64,000 nucleotides of DNA, from positions 1-64,000 of the forward strand of contig CANJLG010000003.1 of assembly GCA_947475095.1 (NCBI GenBank). The letters are read 5' to 3'. The stretch is from Flavobacteriales bacterium. Lineage in GTDB: Bacteria > Bacteroidota > Bacteroidia > Flavobacteriales_D > Crocinitomicaceae. How positions within the stretch are numbered: the first letter of the stretch is position 1; the number at the start of each line of letters is the position of its first letter. Positions 37,153-45,315 of the stretch are shown piece after piece. The position numbers and the translations under genes were made by a program. Under the pieces are notes generated by a model. It saw only the letters and a list, made by a program, of their open reading frames with translations, was not told the origin of the DNA and did no database searches.

Positions 37153-38737
37153 CAAAAGTAATTATCAACTATTACTTCCGGTATTATGCGGGATTTTAAT
37201 TTCCATAGGAATTCTTATTGGTTATGGCCTTTTTTCGGGAAGAGGCATCATTGAGGGCGCCCACGGAAAAAAAGTTCAAAAACTATTAGATATTTTCGAT
37301 TTACTGGATCAAAATTATGTAGATGAGATTGATAAAGATAAAATTTTTGAAGGTGCCTTAAATGATATGCTTCATAAACTAGACCCACATAGTAATTATA
37401 TAACCGCCGAACAAATGAAGTCTATTTCTGAATCGATAGATGGTAAATTTAGCGGTGTGGGGATACGATTTCAGATTATTAGAGATACCGTTTGTATCTC
37501 AAGCGTTATTTCCAATTCCCCGTCATCTTTAGCAGGAATAAAAGCCGGAGACAAAATAATCGCGATTAATAAAAAACTATTTGTTGGGAAGGGCATAACA
37601 ATAGACTCGGTTTTTAATACCCTGAAAGGAAAAAAAGAAACAATTGTCAACATTTTGATCTTAAGACAAAACAAACAATATAATTTTACCATCAAACGTG
37701 GGGAGATTCCTATCAAATCGGTTTTGTGCTATTATATGCTTGATAAAGAAACTGGATATGTGAATATAGATCAGTTTTCCATCCCAACTGCAGACGAATT
37801 TCATCAAGCGGCCTTAAGTTTAAAGTCCATGGGCATGAAAAAAATTATAGTAGACCTTCGGAACAATGGAGGTGGCGTGCTTCAGTCTGCATCTGAAATT
37901 GCTGACGAGTTTTTGTCGGACGGACGTGTGATCCTCAAAATCAAAGGCCGAAAACAAAAAGACAAAACATATTATTCGACCTCAGGAGGGTTATTAGAAA
38001 ACACCCCAACAGTTGTATTGATAAATTCTCGCTCGGCATCAGCTAGCGAAATATTAGCAGGGGCCCTCCAAGACAATGATCGTGCAATAATTATTGGGTC
38101 AAGGTCTTTTGGAAAGGGATTGGTTCAGGAAGACATGCAGTTAAGAGATGGAAGCAATGTCCGAATTACAATTGCCCGCTATTACACGCCTTCTGGCAGG
38201 TGCATTCAGAAACCATATTCTGGCAATTATGAGGATTATATGAGTAATGAGAGTCAGATTGAAAAAGGAGAGATGTATCATTTAGATAGTTCTTTAAACG
38301 TTGACTCTTTAAAGTTTAAAACCTTAGGAGGACGCACAGTTTACGGCGGCGGCGGAATCACCCCAGATGTTTTCGTTCCTCAAGATACAACGGAGAGCAG
38401 TTTTTATTTAACAGAGCTTTTACTGAGCGGCGCTTTTCAATCCTTTGCTTTTGAATATGTTGCAAATAAACGCAATTACTGGACAAGCCCAAAAGATTTC
38501 TCCTCGCGTTTTATTATTAATGACAACATCCTTCAAGATTTTGTTTCTTATGCAAATAGAGAGTTGGGTGTACTGGTAAACAAAAGAGAATTTCAGCGAA
38601 GTAAAAGATTTATTTCAAACAATTTAAAGGCTGAAATTGCAAGGCAAATTTGGGCAGAGGATGGGTATTTTCGTATCATCAACACCATCGATAAAGAGAT
38701 GTTAAAGGCTGAAGAACAACTACGAAAAATGAAATAG
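37142..38737 (+). CDS. C-terminal processing protease (S41/CtpA)
   Basis: A 531-residue periplasmic protease anchored by an N-terminal helix (residues ~9-30). A PDZ domain spans about residues 100-180 (SGVGIRF and AGIKAGDKIIAIN). The S41 catalytic dyad is Ser300 in SRSASASEIL and Lys325 in SFGKGLVQ. It should trim or degrade periplasmic proteins with exposed C-termini. The C-terminal ~120 residues are an extension typical of Bacteroidota members. It overlaps the dCMP deaminase gene by 11 bases. Confidence 0.93.
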   Translation: MKFNKSNYQLLLPVLCGILISIGILIGYGLFSGRGIIEGAHGKKVQKLLDIFDLLDQNYVDEIDKDKIFEGALNDMLHKLDPHSNYITAEQMKSISESIDGKFSGVGIRFQIIRDTVCISSVISNSPSSLAGIKAGDKIIAINKKLFVGKGITIDSVFNTLKGKKETIVNILILRQNKQYNFTIKRGEIPIKSVLCYYMLDKETGYVNIDQFSIPTADEFHQAALSLKSMGMKKIIVDLRNNGGGVLQSASEIADEFLSDGRVILKIKGRKQKDKTYYSTSGGLLENTPTVVLINSRSASASEILAGALQDNDRAIIIGSRSFGKGLVQEDMQLRDGSNVRITIARYYTPSGRCIQKPYSGNYEDYMSNESQIEKGEMYHLDSSLNVDSLKFKTLGGRTVYGGGGITPDVFVPQDTTESSFYLTELLLSGAFQSFAFEYVANKRNYWTSPKDFSSRFIINDNILQDFVSYANRELGVLVNKREFQRSKRFISNNLKAEIARQIWAEDGYFRIINTIDKEMLKAEEQLRKMK

Positions 38738-38813
38738 CCTTTGCTTTTTAACGTGCGTAATTGTGTACAACAAATACTTTTTACCCCTTATTATTTTTTA
38801 TGTTAATTTTAAT

Positions 38814-38825
38814 TGCAAATTTGCA
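38814..38825. promoter_or_regulatory. Palindrome TGCAAATTTGCA before kup
   Basis: A perfect 12-base palindrome ending 14 bases before the kup start. It could be an operator or overlap the promoter. An AT-rich palindrome of this size could also occur by chance. Confidence 0.35.
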
Positions 38826-38839
38826 CAAAAAACATTGTA

Positions 38840-40843
38840 ATGGATGATACTACAAGGAAAAAAGTAAGTGCCGCAACGCTTTTAGTCGCTATAGGGATTG
38901 TATTTGGAGACATAGGAACATCTCCTCTATATGTTTTTCAAGCGATTACTGGAAACGGAAAAAACTTTTCCCCGGATTTAATCATGGGGGGCTTGTCAGC
39001 GGTAATTTGGACCCTTACTTTAATTGCTACAGTCAAATACATCTACTTTGCTCTAAACGCCGACAACAAAGGAGAAGGCGGGATTTTTGCACTCTTTGCT
39101 TTATTAAAATCTCGCCGCATAAAATGGGTGATTATTCCTGCTTTAATTGGTTGCTCCACCTTATTGGCTGATGGATTTATAACACCCGCGATCTCAATTT
39201 CTTCCGCAGTAGAGGGAATAGAAAATATTTTTCCTAAATTCCCCGTAATTCCGGCTGTTGTTGGAATAATAGTTCTGCTTTTCACAATTCAGCAGTTCGG
39301 GACTTCGGCAATTGGAAAGGCCTTCGGTCCTGTAATGGTAATATGGTTTTTGTTTTTGGGGTATTTAGGTTTAATAAACATCATGAAGAATCCAGAGGTA
39401 TTGAAAGCGTTCAATCCTTACTATGCCTATAACTTAGTAGTAAATGTGAAAGGAGGGTTTTGGGTTTTGGGAGCGGTATTCTTGTGTACAACAGGAGCTG
39501 AAGCGCTGTATTCTGATTTAGGGCACTGTGGAAAAAACAACATTCGAATTAGTTGGTCATTTATTAGTATATTGTTATTGATGAATTATCTAGGTCAGTC
39601 TGCCTTATGTCTTTCTGATGGTTTTGTTTTACAAGGCAAACAAACGGTGTTTTATTCTATGGTTCCAGATGGCATGTTGCCATTTGCTATTGTTCTCGCG
39701 ACCACTGCAGCAATTATCGCTTCACAAGCGCTCATTACGGGAGTATTTAGTTTAATGAATGAAGCAATTAAATTGAATTTATGGACCAATCTTAAGGTCA
39801 AGTATCCAACAGATCATCAAGGTCAAATATACATTCCGTTCATCAATTGGTTTCTAATGGCGGGTTGTTTATTGGTGATTGCTATTTTTAAAAAGTCAAC
39901 CGCAATGGAGGGCACCTATGGTTTGGCAATTACTATAAATATGGTGATGACCTCAATTCTATTAGGTTTTTTATTAATATTAAAATACCCAAAAAGAAAA
40001 ATTGCTTTTATCGCAGTTTTCGCCATATTGTTAGCCGTTGAAGGAATTTTCCTCTTTTCTAATATTGGGAAAATAGCCCATGGTGGTTGGTTTACATTGG
40101 TCCTTGCTTCCATATTTTTTGTCTTATTGTTCATGTATTTTAAGGCTCGCCTTTTACGAAAAAGAATTACGGAATATGTACCCATGGCAAAAATAATCCC
40201 AATGATTAATGCAATTAATGCAGATGATAAAATCCCATATGAAGCATCTAATCTTGTTTATCCAACGCGCAGTGACAACCCAAATAAATTAGACGCAACA
40301 ATTTTCCACTCTTTGTTCAAAAAGCGCCCAAGGAAAGCGGGCATCATTTGGTTTCTTCACTTCGATATCCTTAACGAGCCATGGGGAGTACATTATTCTG
40401 TACACGAGGTAATAGATAAGTCGTGCTATTATATTGGACTTCATTTAGGGTTCAAGGAAGAGCTTCGAACTGAATTTGTAATGCGCCAAATTAAACTAAA
40501 AATGATTGAAAAAGGGGAGCTTACGGGCGAAAGTGTCTTTAACTCCATAAAAGGCTATATCTCAGAGACTGATTTCAAATTTATTGTGTTGAACTCAAGA
40601 GTAGCAACCAATAATTTATTAACGCCTTCGCAGATCATCGCCGTTAAAACATATCGATTTATAAAATCTACTGGTCTTAAGCCGGCCGAAGATTTCGGTC
40701 TGGACAAAACCAACGTTGTTGTTGAACATATTCCAATTACTGTAACAAAGCAGTATTCACAGGAATTAATAGAAGATTGGGAAGACTACTCTGATGATAG
40801 AACTAAAATACACCTGCCTCCGATTAAAAAACAAGTAAAATAG
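38840..40843 (+). CDS. kup: KUP-family potassium uptake protein
   Basis: A 667-residue potassium transporter with twelve predicted membrane helices and a C-terminal cytoplasmic domain. The first helix holds GIVFGDIGTSPLYVFQAI, the KUP signature, followed by NADNKGEGGIFALFALL. It imports K+ with a proton. The ATG at 38840 (MDDTTRKK) is chosen over an in-frame TTG 27 bases upstream. A single-gene unit followed by a copy of the tRNA-Leu terminator repeat. Confidence 0.94.
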   Translation: MDDTTRKKVSAATLLVAIGIVFGDIGTSPLYVFQAITGNGKNFSPDLIMGGLSAVIWTLTLIATVKYIYFALNADNKGEGGIFALFALLKSRRIKWVIIPALIGCSTLLADGFITPAISISSAVEGIENIFPKFPVIPAVVGIIVLLFTIQQFGTSAIGKAFGPVMVIWFLFLGYLGLINIMKNPEVLKAFNPYYAYNLVVNVKGGFWVLGAVFLCTTGAEALYSDLGHCGKNNIRISWSFISILLLMNYLGQSALCLSDGFVLQGKQTVFYSMVPDGMLPFAIVLATTAAIIASQALITGVFSLMNEAIKLNLWTNLKVKYPTDHQGQIYIPFINWFLMAGCLLVIAIFKKSTAMEGTYGLAITINMVMTSILLGFLLILKYPKRKIAFIAVFAILLAVEGIFLFSNIGKIAHGGWFTLVLASIFFVLLFMYFKARLLRKRITEYVPMAKIIPMINAINADDKIPYEASNLVYPTRSDNPNKLDATIFHSLFKKRPRKAGIIWFLHFDILNEPWGVHYSVHEVIDKSCYYIGLHLGFKEELRTEFVMRQIKLKMIEKGELTGESVFNSIKGYISETDFKFIVLNSRVATNNLLTPSQIIAVKTYRFIKSTGLKPAEDFGLDKTNVVVEHIPITVTKQYSQELIEDWEDYSDDRTKIHLPPIKKQVK

Positions 40844-40846
40844 ATT

Positions 40847-40931
40847 GAGAAACAGAAACAGAATGAAGAAAAAAAAGCAGTGTTCCCAACATCGCTCTCG
40901 CTCTGTTTTTCACACTGCTTTTTAGTACCCC
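40847..40931. repeat. Direct repeat copy 1 (tRNA-Leu 3' flank/terminator)
   Basis: Nearly identical to 41417-41498: 40877-40931 matches 41444-41498 base for base, and the left part differs by one substitution and a 3-base indel. It contains a 12-base inverted repeat, AAAAAGCAGTGT (40872-40883) and ACACTGCTTTTT (40912-40923), so it can act as a terminator for kup on the plus strand (T5) or on the minus strand (T8). It ends with the same six bases that form the 3' end of tRNA-Leu in copy 2. Confidence 0.88.
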
Positions 40932-41004
40932 CAACGGTTCAGTTCTCGAAGTCATTCGACGAGAACCCTTAGGAAATCTATGACTTACTAGAAGGCCTTA
41001 TAAA

Positions 41005-41349
41005 TCAGGTCAGATTTTTAATCATGACATAGAGAATTCTTGATAGCTCATCTGCTTCTTTCATCATTTGTTCAAAGTCAACTTCAGAAATACGACCAGA
41101 TTCTTTCAGAATATCAACTATAGCAACACATTCAAACAAGGATGCACGAGCTGTAGTAAAATAGTTTTTCCTATCGGCTTTTGAAAATTTACCACTTCCT
41201 TCAGCAATATTAAGAGGCACACTTAATGAGGCACGTCCGAGTTGATCAATCACAAATTTTTCTAATTTCTTTTCAAGAAGGATTTTTTTGCAATTAGCAT
41301 GAAATAATTTAGCTTTTTTATAAACCTCAAGTTTTTGAAAGTCGAACAT
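41005..41349 (-). CDS. Four-helix-bundle protein (S23/IVP family)
   Basis: A 114-residue all-helical protein that starts FDFQKLEVYKKAKLF. It carries the family core QLGRASLSVPLNIAEGSGK, followed by the SKADRKNYFTTARASLFECV helix. The family was found in intervening sequences of 23S rRNA and is also common as single genes in Bacteroidota; a related subgroup (Avd) serves diversity-generating retroelements. No reverse transcriptase or rRNA is nearby. The true start is the ATG at 41349: the frame stays open upstream into the tRNA gene, but that part is an artefact. It is flanked by 80-base direct repeats, which suggests insertion as a small cassette. Confidence 0.85.
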   Translation of the reverse strand: MFDFQKLEVYKKAKLFHANCKKILLEKKLEKFVIDQLGRASLSVPLNIAEGSGKFSKADRKNYFTTARASLFECVAIVDILKESGRISEVDFEQMMKEADELSRILYVMIKNLT

Positions 41350-41385
41350 AATGAATAGAATTAATTTTCTATTTAAGATACGAAA

Positions 41386-41423
41386 AAATAATAGAGCGAG
41401 AAAGAAATAATAGAGCGAGAAAG
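41386..41423. repeat. 19-base perfect tandem duplication
   Basis: AAATAATAGAGCGAGAAAG occurs at 41386-41404 and again at 41405-41423. It lies upstream of the four-helix-bundle gene, and the second unit runs into repeat copy 2. Confidence 0.9.
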
Positions 41424-41498
41424 AGAAACAGAATGAAAAAAAAGCAGTGTTCCCAACATCGCTCTCGCTCTGTTTTTCACACTGCTTTTTAGTACCCC
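41417..41498. repeat. Direct repeat copy 2, overlapping the tRNA-Leu 3' end
   Basis: The partner of 40847-40931, offset by 567 bases. Here it includes the last six bases of tRNA-Leu(CAA) and its terminator, so this is probably the original location. Such duplication of a tRNA 3' end with its flank is like the att sites left by tRNA-targeting elements. Confidence 0.85.
41436..41490 (-). terminator. Terminator of tRNA-Leu(CAA)
   Basis: On the minus strand AAAAAGCAGTGT and ACACTGCTTTTT form a 12-base stem with a 28-base loop, followed by an eight-base T run (complement of 41436-41443). It lies directly after the tRNA. Confidence 0.82.
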
Positions 41499-41574
41499 GG
41501 GCCGGAATCGAACCGGCACACCCTAAAGTACAGGATTTTGAATCCAGCGCGTCTACCAGTTCCGCCACCGGGGC
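41493..41574 (-). tRNA. tRNA-Leu, anticodon CAA
   Basis: An 82-base class II tRNA on the minus strand. It begins GCCCCGGTGGCGGAA, has the D-loop GGTAGACGC, the anticodon loop TTCAAAA (anticodon CAA) and the T-arm GGTTCGATTCC. The acceptor strand CCGGGGT pairs with GCCCCGG, with a G-T first pair, and A is the discriminator. CCA is not encoded. The second pair of the anticodon stem is a T-T mismatch. A -7 promoter element lies 20 bases upstream. Confidence 0.93.
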
Positions 41575-41593
41575 AATTCACTTAAAGTGAGGG

Positions 41594-41601
41594 CAAATAT
41601 A
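41594..41601 (-). promoter_or_regulatory. Candidate -7 promoter element of tRNA-Leu(CAA)
   Basis: On the minus strand TATATTTG matches TAnnTTTG and is followed by CCC. Between it and the tRNA lies the near-palindrome TCACTTAAAGTGA (41578-41590), which may be at the transcript start. Confidence 0.5.
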
Positions 41602-41679
41602 AGGATTTTGTATTGTTTAAGCGCCTATTAAAAAATATCATTAACAGATAGTCAGAAATAAGAGTAAAACATCTTCGGT

Positions 41680-42534
41680 CTAACGTTGAATAAACAAGGT
41701 GCTGTACTTATTAATTAAGTCACCACGATCCGATTTCCCCGTAATAAAATAGACATATTGTCCTATTGGCGCATCATCACCATTAGTTAATTTTCCATCC
41801 CAATTAAAGGAAGGGTCTGTTGATTGAAAGATGACTTGATTCGCCTGGCTTAATACAACTACGCTAAAATCAGTTAATCCATTCGCATCGACAAATAGAT
41901 AATCATTTTTGCCATCTCCATTCGGGGTAAATACATTCGTTAAAACGACTTCCAACTCTTGATTCTTCTCTGGCAAAGGGGATGATTCATGTGTGTTCTC
42001 AACTTGTGGTATTACAATAAAATCATTATTGGTTTCAACAGGGTCATTAGATACATTCTCTCCCAAATCTTGCAAAGGGTCCGTATTTGGAAGTTGAACT
42101 TTTGGAAGTTGAACTGATTCAAAAGGAATTATTTTTTGGGTAGATATCTCATAAACGTCCTCCTCAACACTTAATAAATCATTGTTTTCTAACACGATAC
42201 ACGCAAAAGCGTTCTTTTTCGTTTCAATTGGAACAAGCGTATTATTATTATTATTATTAGGAATAGATGGAACTTCTTTCGCTTTCTTCTTTTCCTGGGT
42301 GGGAACTTTTACTGATTTATCATCAGAAGAAAACAACAAATAGGCAGACACAATAACCGATGCGGCAATGCCCAATCCAATAAACGTTTTCGAAAGAATG
42401 CTTATTCCAGTGGTTGCCAAAACTGGATTGGCTATCGCCGATGAAACCGAAGCCCATATTTCGGGACGCACAGCCTCTTGATGATTGGAGAGTTGCTGCT
42501 GAAAAAGTTCCTTAATTTGATCTTTGTTTTCCAT
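41680..42534 (-). CDS. Membrane anti-sigma factor with gliding-motility C-terminal domain
   Basis: A 284-residue protein in three parts. Residues 1-45 are cytoplasmic and amphipathic (FQQQLSNHQEAVRPEIWASV), like the short N-terminus of Bacteroidota anti-sigma factors. Residues ~50-68 form a single membrane helix. Residues 70-195 are a low-complexity periplasmic linker with a six-Asn run and the repeat QLPKVQLP. Residues ~196-284 match the CHU_C/gliding motility-associated C-terminal domain (TNVFTPNGDGKNDYLFV, SFNWDGKLTNGDDAPIGQY). It follows the ECF sigma gene with a five-base gap, which supports the anti-sigma role. The domain pairing is unusual because CHU_C normally ends secreted T9SS proteins. 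Confidence 0.75.
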   Translation of the reverse strand: MENKDQIKELFQQQLSNHQEAVRPEIWASVSSAIANPVLATTGISILSKTFIGLGIAASVIVSAYLLFSSDDKSVKVPTQEKKKAKEVPSIPNNNNNNTLVPIETKKNAFACIVLENNDLLSVEEDVYEISTQKIIPFESVQLPKVQLPNTDPLQDLGENVSNDPVETNNDFIVIPQVENTHESSPLPEKNQELEVVLTNVFTPNGDGKNDYLFVDANGLTDFSVVVLSQANQVIFQSTDPSFNWDGKLTNGDDAPIGQYVYFITGKSDRGDLINKYSTLFIQR

Positions 42535-42539
42535 TTGTA

Positions 42540-43064
42540 TTATCGTTTCTCTATTCTAGCCTTTAAATAGGCTCTTGCTCTTAAATATTGCGACTTTGAG
42601 GTGCTTTCGCTTATTCCCAAAGTTGCCGCGATTTCTTGGTGCGAGTAACCCTCTATCGCAAAAAGATTAAACACTACTTTATATCCTTCTGGCATTGTTT
42701 GTATTAATTTTATTAAATCATTCGCCATCAAGTTCTCAACAGTAAATTCCTGTTGTTCTATCTTATATTCTACATCTCCCATGGAAACATCCGATTGAAA
42801 TTTTAGATTCTTACGGATATGATCCAAACAAGTATTCACCACAATTCGCCTAACCCATCCCTCCAGCACTCCTTCGTTTTTAAACTCTGAAAGTTTAACA
42901 AAAACTTTTATCAAGGCATCTTGAAGGGCATCCTCTGCTTGGCTTCTTTGCTTAAAATAGCGCAGACAAACAACAAACATCTTAGGGGCAAATCTATCAA
43001 ACAACGTTTTTTGAGCCTTCGGATTACCTTTCAAACATTCCTTTACCAATTGAGCATCATCCAT
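42540..43064 (-). CDS. ECF-type RNA polymerase sigma factor
   Basis: A 174-residue sigma-70 family ECF factor. Region 2 covers residues ~10-75 (FDRFAPKMFVVCLRYF, then AEDALQDALIKVF, the -10 recognition helix). Region 4 covers ~115-170 with VVFNLFAIEGYSHQEIAATLGISEST, the -35 helix-turn-helix. It is the first gene of a two-gene unit with the anti-sigma factor. Its targets are unknown. Given the partner's gliding-motility domain, the regulon may concern secretion or the cell surface. Confidence 0.93.
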   Translation of the reverse strand: MDDAQLVKECLKGNPKAQKTLFDRFAPKMFVVCLRYFKQRSQAEDALQDALIKVFVKLSEFKNEGVLEGWVRRIVVNTCLDHIRKNLKFQSDVSMGDVEYKIEQQEFTVENLMANDLIKLIQTMPEGYKVVFNLFAIEGYSHQEIAATLGISESTSKSQYLRARAYLKARIEKR

Positions 43065-43164
43065 GGCTTATTCGTTTAGACATTTATGATGTTGAAAAGG
43101 TTGCACCAGATGTGTTTTCTTGTAATAAAAATCAGTAGTTTCACTCCGTAAAATAAAGCGTTAT

Positions 43165-44385
43165 ATGTCAAAAAACACTATTTTTTTTCTGATTATTAGT
43201 TTTTTTTTAGGAAAATCCGGGTTTTCTCAAGAAAAATTAAGCCCTATTAATGGCGTATGGCATGGGGAATTAGGTCTAAATGACCGCCTTCATTTACCCT
43301 TTGAAATTACATTAAACACGACTAAAAACGTACCTCAACTTTGCATCTTAAATGGAAAAAATAGCACCCCGCTAATTCTCAAAAAACACAAGAAAGAAGT
43401 GTATTATTATCGTTTTTCTGAATTTGACAGTGAATTATGCATTCGTTATAACGACAATGGCAAGCAGCTTAGTGGTGAGTGGACAAATTATAATAAGACA
43501 AGCCCGGTTTCGATTCCTTTTACAGCATATCTATCTGATGAAACACGATTTTTAATTAAGGGAATGCCAAGTTATGATTTCACAGGAAGGTGGGAGCTTG
43601 TATTTGCTGATGGGAATCAGCCTGCTATAGGTCTCTTTGAACAAAAAGGGAATGAATTAACCGGCACATTTTTAACGGAAACCGGAGATTACGGATTTTT
43701 ATCGGGTAATGTAGACGAAAATAATACGCTTTATTTATCGGGCTTCGATGGCGCTCACGCCTATCAATTTGTCGCAAATATAGGGGCTAATAACGAGTTG
43801 AACGGCTTGTTTTATAGCGGAAAAAATGGACCGACTGGATGGTCAGGGAAACGAAATGAACAAGCCGTTTTGAGAGATTCAGATTCCTTGACTACTCTAA
43901 ATAATCTGGATCCGTTTTCTTTTGATGCCCTAAAACTGAATGGAAGACCCTATCATTTTTCACCCCAAAAAAATAAAGCGGCAATTATTCAAATTATGGG
44001 TTCTTGGTGCTCGAATTGCATTGACGAAACAAATTATTTCAAGGAATTATATCCTCGCTATAAGGACAAAGGCATAGAATTTATTGCTGTCGCTTTTGAG
44101 ATAGGCAGTCCTACCCAAAAACGAAAACGTTTAAAAGGATTTATTAAGCGTTGCGAAGTGCCTTATCGTGTTGTGTTAGGTGGAAATAAAGGAGTAAAAG
44201 AAGCTCAGCTTATCTTTTCCTCCCTGAATACTATTTCCAGTTTCCCCACGACAATTTTTATCGATAAACAAGGCCGCGTTCGAAGAATTCATACTGGCTT
44301 TAGCGGCCCTGGTACAGGGGTAGAATACATAAATTATAAAATCGCAACAGAAAAATTATTGGATGAAATAAGCAGAGGTGATTAA
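43165..44385 (+). CDS. Secreted TlpA/ResA-like thiol-disulfide protein
   Basis: A 406-residue protein with a signal peptide (cleaved near FSQ, residue 22). The first ~235 residues are beta-rich with two similar halves (VWHGELGLND and GRWELVFADG), a common N-terminal layout in Bacteroidota TlpA proteins. The C-terminal thioredoxin domain has WCSNC (Cys282 and Cys285) and a cis-Pro region SFPTTIFIDKQGRVRRIHTGF. It probably reduces or isomerises disulfides outside the cytoplasm. It is divergent from the sigma factor gene and could be one of its targets, which is only a guess. Confidence 0.87.
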   Translation: MSKNTIFFLIISFFLGKSGFSQEKLSPINGVWHGELGLNDRLHLPFEITLNTTKNVPQLCILNGKNSTPLILKKHKKEVYYYRFSEFDSELCIRYNDNGKQLSGEWTNYNKTSPVSIPFTAYLSDETRFLIKGMPSYDFTGRWELVFADGNQPAIGLFEQKGNELTGTFLTETGDYGFLSGNVDENNTLYLSGFDGAHAYQFVANIGANNELNGLFYSGKNGPTGWSGKRNEQAVLRDSDSLTTLNNLDPFSFDALKLNGRPYHFSPQKNKAAIIQIMGSWCSNCIDETNYFKELYPRYKDKGIEFIAVAFEIGSPTQKRKRLKGFIKRCEVPYRVVLGGNKGVKEAQLIFSSLNTISSFPTTIFIDKQGRVRRIHTGFSGPGTGVEYINYKIATEKLLDEISRGD

Positions 44386-44447
44386 TTGATAAGCCATCAT
44401 TCTTCATTAAAAGATCATTTTTTTTACTTTTACAGAAATAAACAACC

Positions 44448-45314
44448 ATGATTTCATCAATGACGGGCTTTGGAAAAAGCAATGGGGTATATCAATCAAA
44501 AAAAGTTTCCGTTGAAATCCGGTCTTTAAACAGCAAGGGGCTAGACTTAAACATTAAATTAAACAGTACTTACAAAGAACTTGAAACCGCTGTAAGAAGC
44601 ATTGTTTCATCGGCATTAGATCGAGGTAAAATAGATGTAAGCATCTATATTGAGTCTCAAGGGTCACACCCAGAAAACGCACTAAACGTTACATTAGCAA
44701 CAACCTATTATGAGGCTCTAAAGCGCCTTAATGAATCCTGGGGTGAGCCTCCTCAAAATTATTTGTCGATTGTAATGAATATGCCGAACGTTTTAAACCA
44801 AGCAGACGGGGAGCTAGAAGAAGCTGAAACAATGTGGGTTCTCGACCTTGTCAGTAATTGCGCATCGAAACTCAATGAGTTTCGAAAAAAGGAAGGCGAC
44901 TCATTGAAAGCTGAATTTGAAAAATATATTGATGGAATTCGTAAATTACTAAAAGAGATCGAGCCCTTTGAACAGGAGCGCTTATTAGCTATTCGTGAAC
45001 GGATGAATAAGGCTTTGAGAGAATTGGACACGGCTGCAGTTGATCAAAATCGTTTGGAGCAGGAAATGATTTTTTATATTGAAAAACTAGACATTTCCGA
45101 GGAAAAAATGCGCCTGACCCACCACTTGGACTATTTCTTAGAGACAATGGAAACGCCACTTTGTGGAAAAAAATTAGGGTTTATTGCACAAGAAATAGGA
45201 CGCGAGATAAATACATTAGGCTCCAAGTGCAATCAAGCAGAGATGCAAAAAACAGTTGTTGAAATGAAGGACTTGTTAGAAAAAATAAAAGAACAAGTTC
45301 TTAATACTTTATGA
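44448..45314 (+). CDS. YicC-family endoribonuclease
   Basis: A 288-residue YicC protein, full length. It begins MISSMTGFGKS, with the N-terminal SLNSKGLDLNIKL segment. The C-terminal DUF1732 part has LEQEMIFYIEKLDISEE and CGKKLGFIAQEIGREINTLGSK. YicC proteins are endoribonucleases involved in RNA turnover. It is the first gene of a yicC-gmk-nadD unit, with one base between it and gmk. Confidence 0.93.
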   Translation: MISSMTGFGKSNGVYQSKKVSVEIRSLNSKGLDLNIKLNSTYKELETAVRSIVSSALDRGKIDVSIYIESQGSHPENALNVTLATTYYEALKRLNESWGEPPQNYLSIVMNMPNVLNQADGELEEAETMWVLDLVSNCASKLNEFRKKEGDSLKAEFEKYIDGIRKLLKEIEPFEQERLLAIRERMNKALRELDTAAVDQNRLEQEMIFYIEKLDISEEKMRLTHHLDYFLETMETPLCGKKLGFIAQEIGREINTLGSKCNQAEMQKTVVEMKDLLEKIKEQVLNTL

Positions 45315-45315
45315 T

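Noticed and set aside
41350-41568. 73-residue N-terminal extension of the four-helix-bundle ORF (starts MAELVDALDSKSC)
   Set aside because: This part is the tRNA-Leu gene and its terminator read as protein, a common artefact. The family N-terminus begins at the ATG at 41349.
42241-42259. ATT trinucleotide run in the anti-sigma gene as a phase-variation switch
   Set aside because: The unit is three bases, so length changes would only add or remove Asn residues in the linker and not shift the frame.
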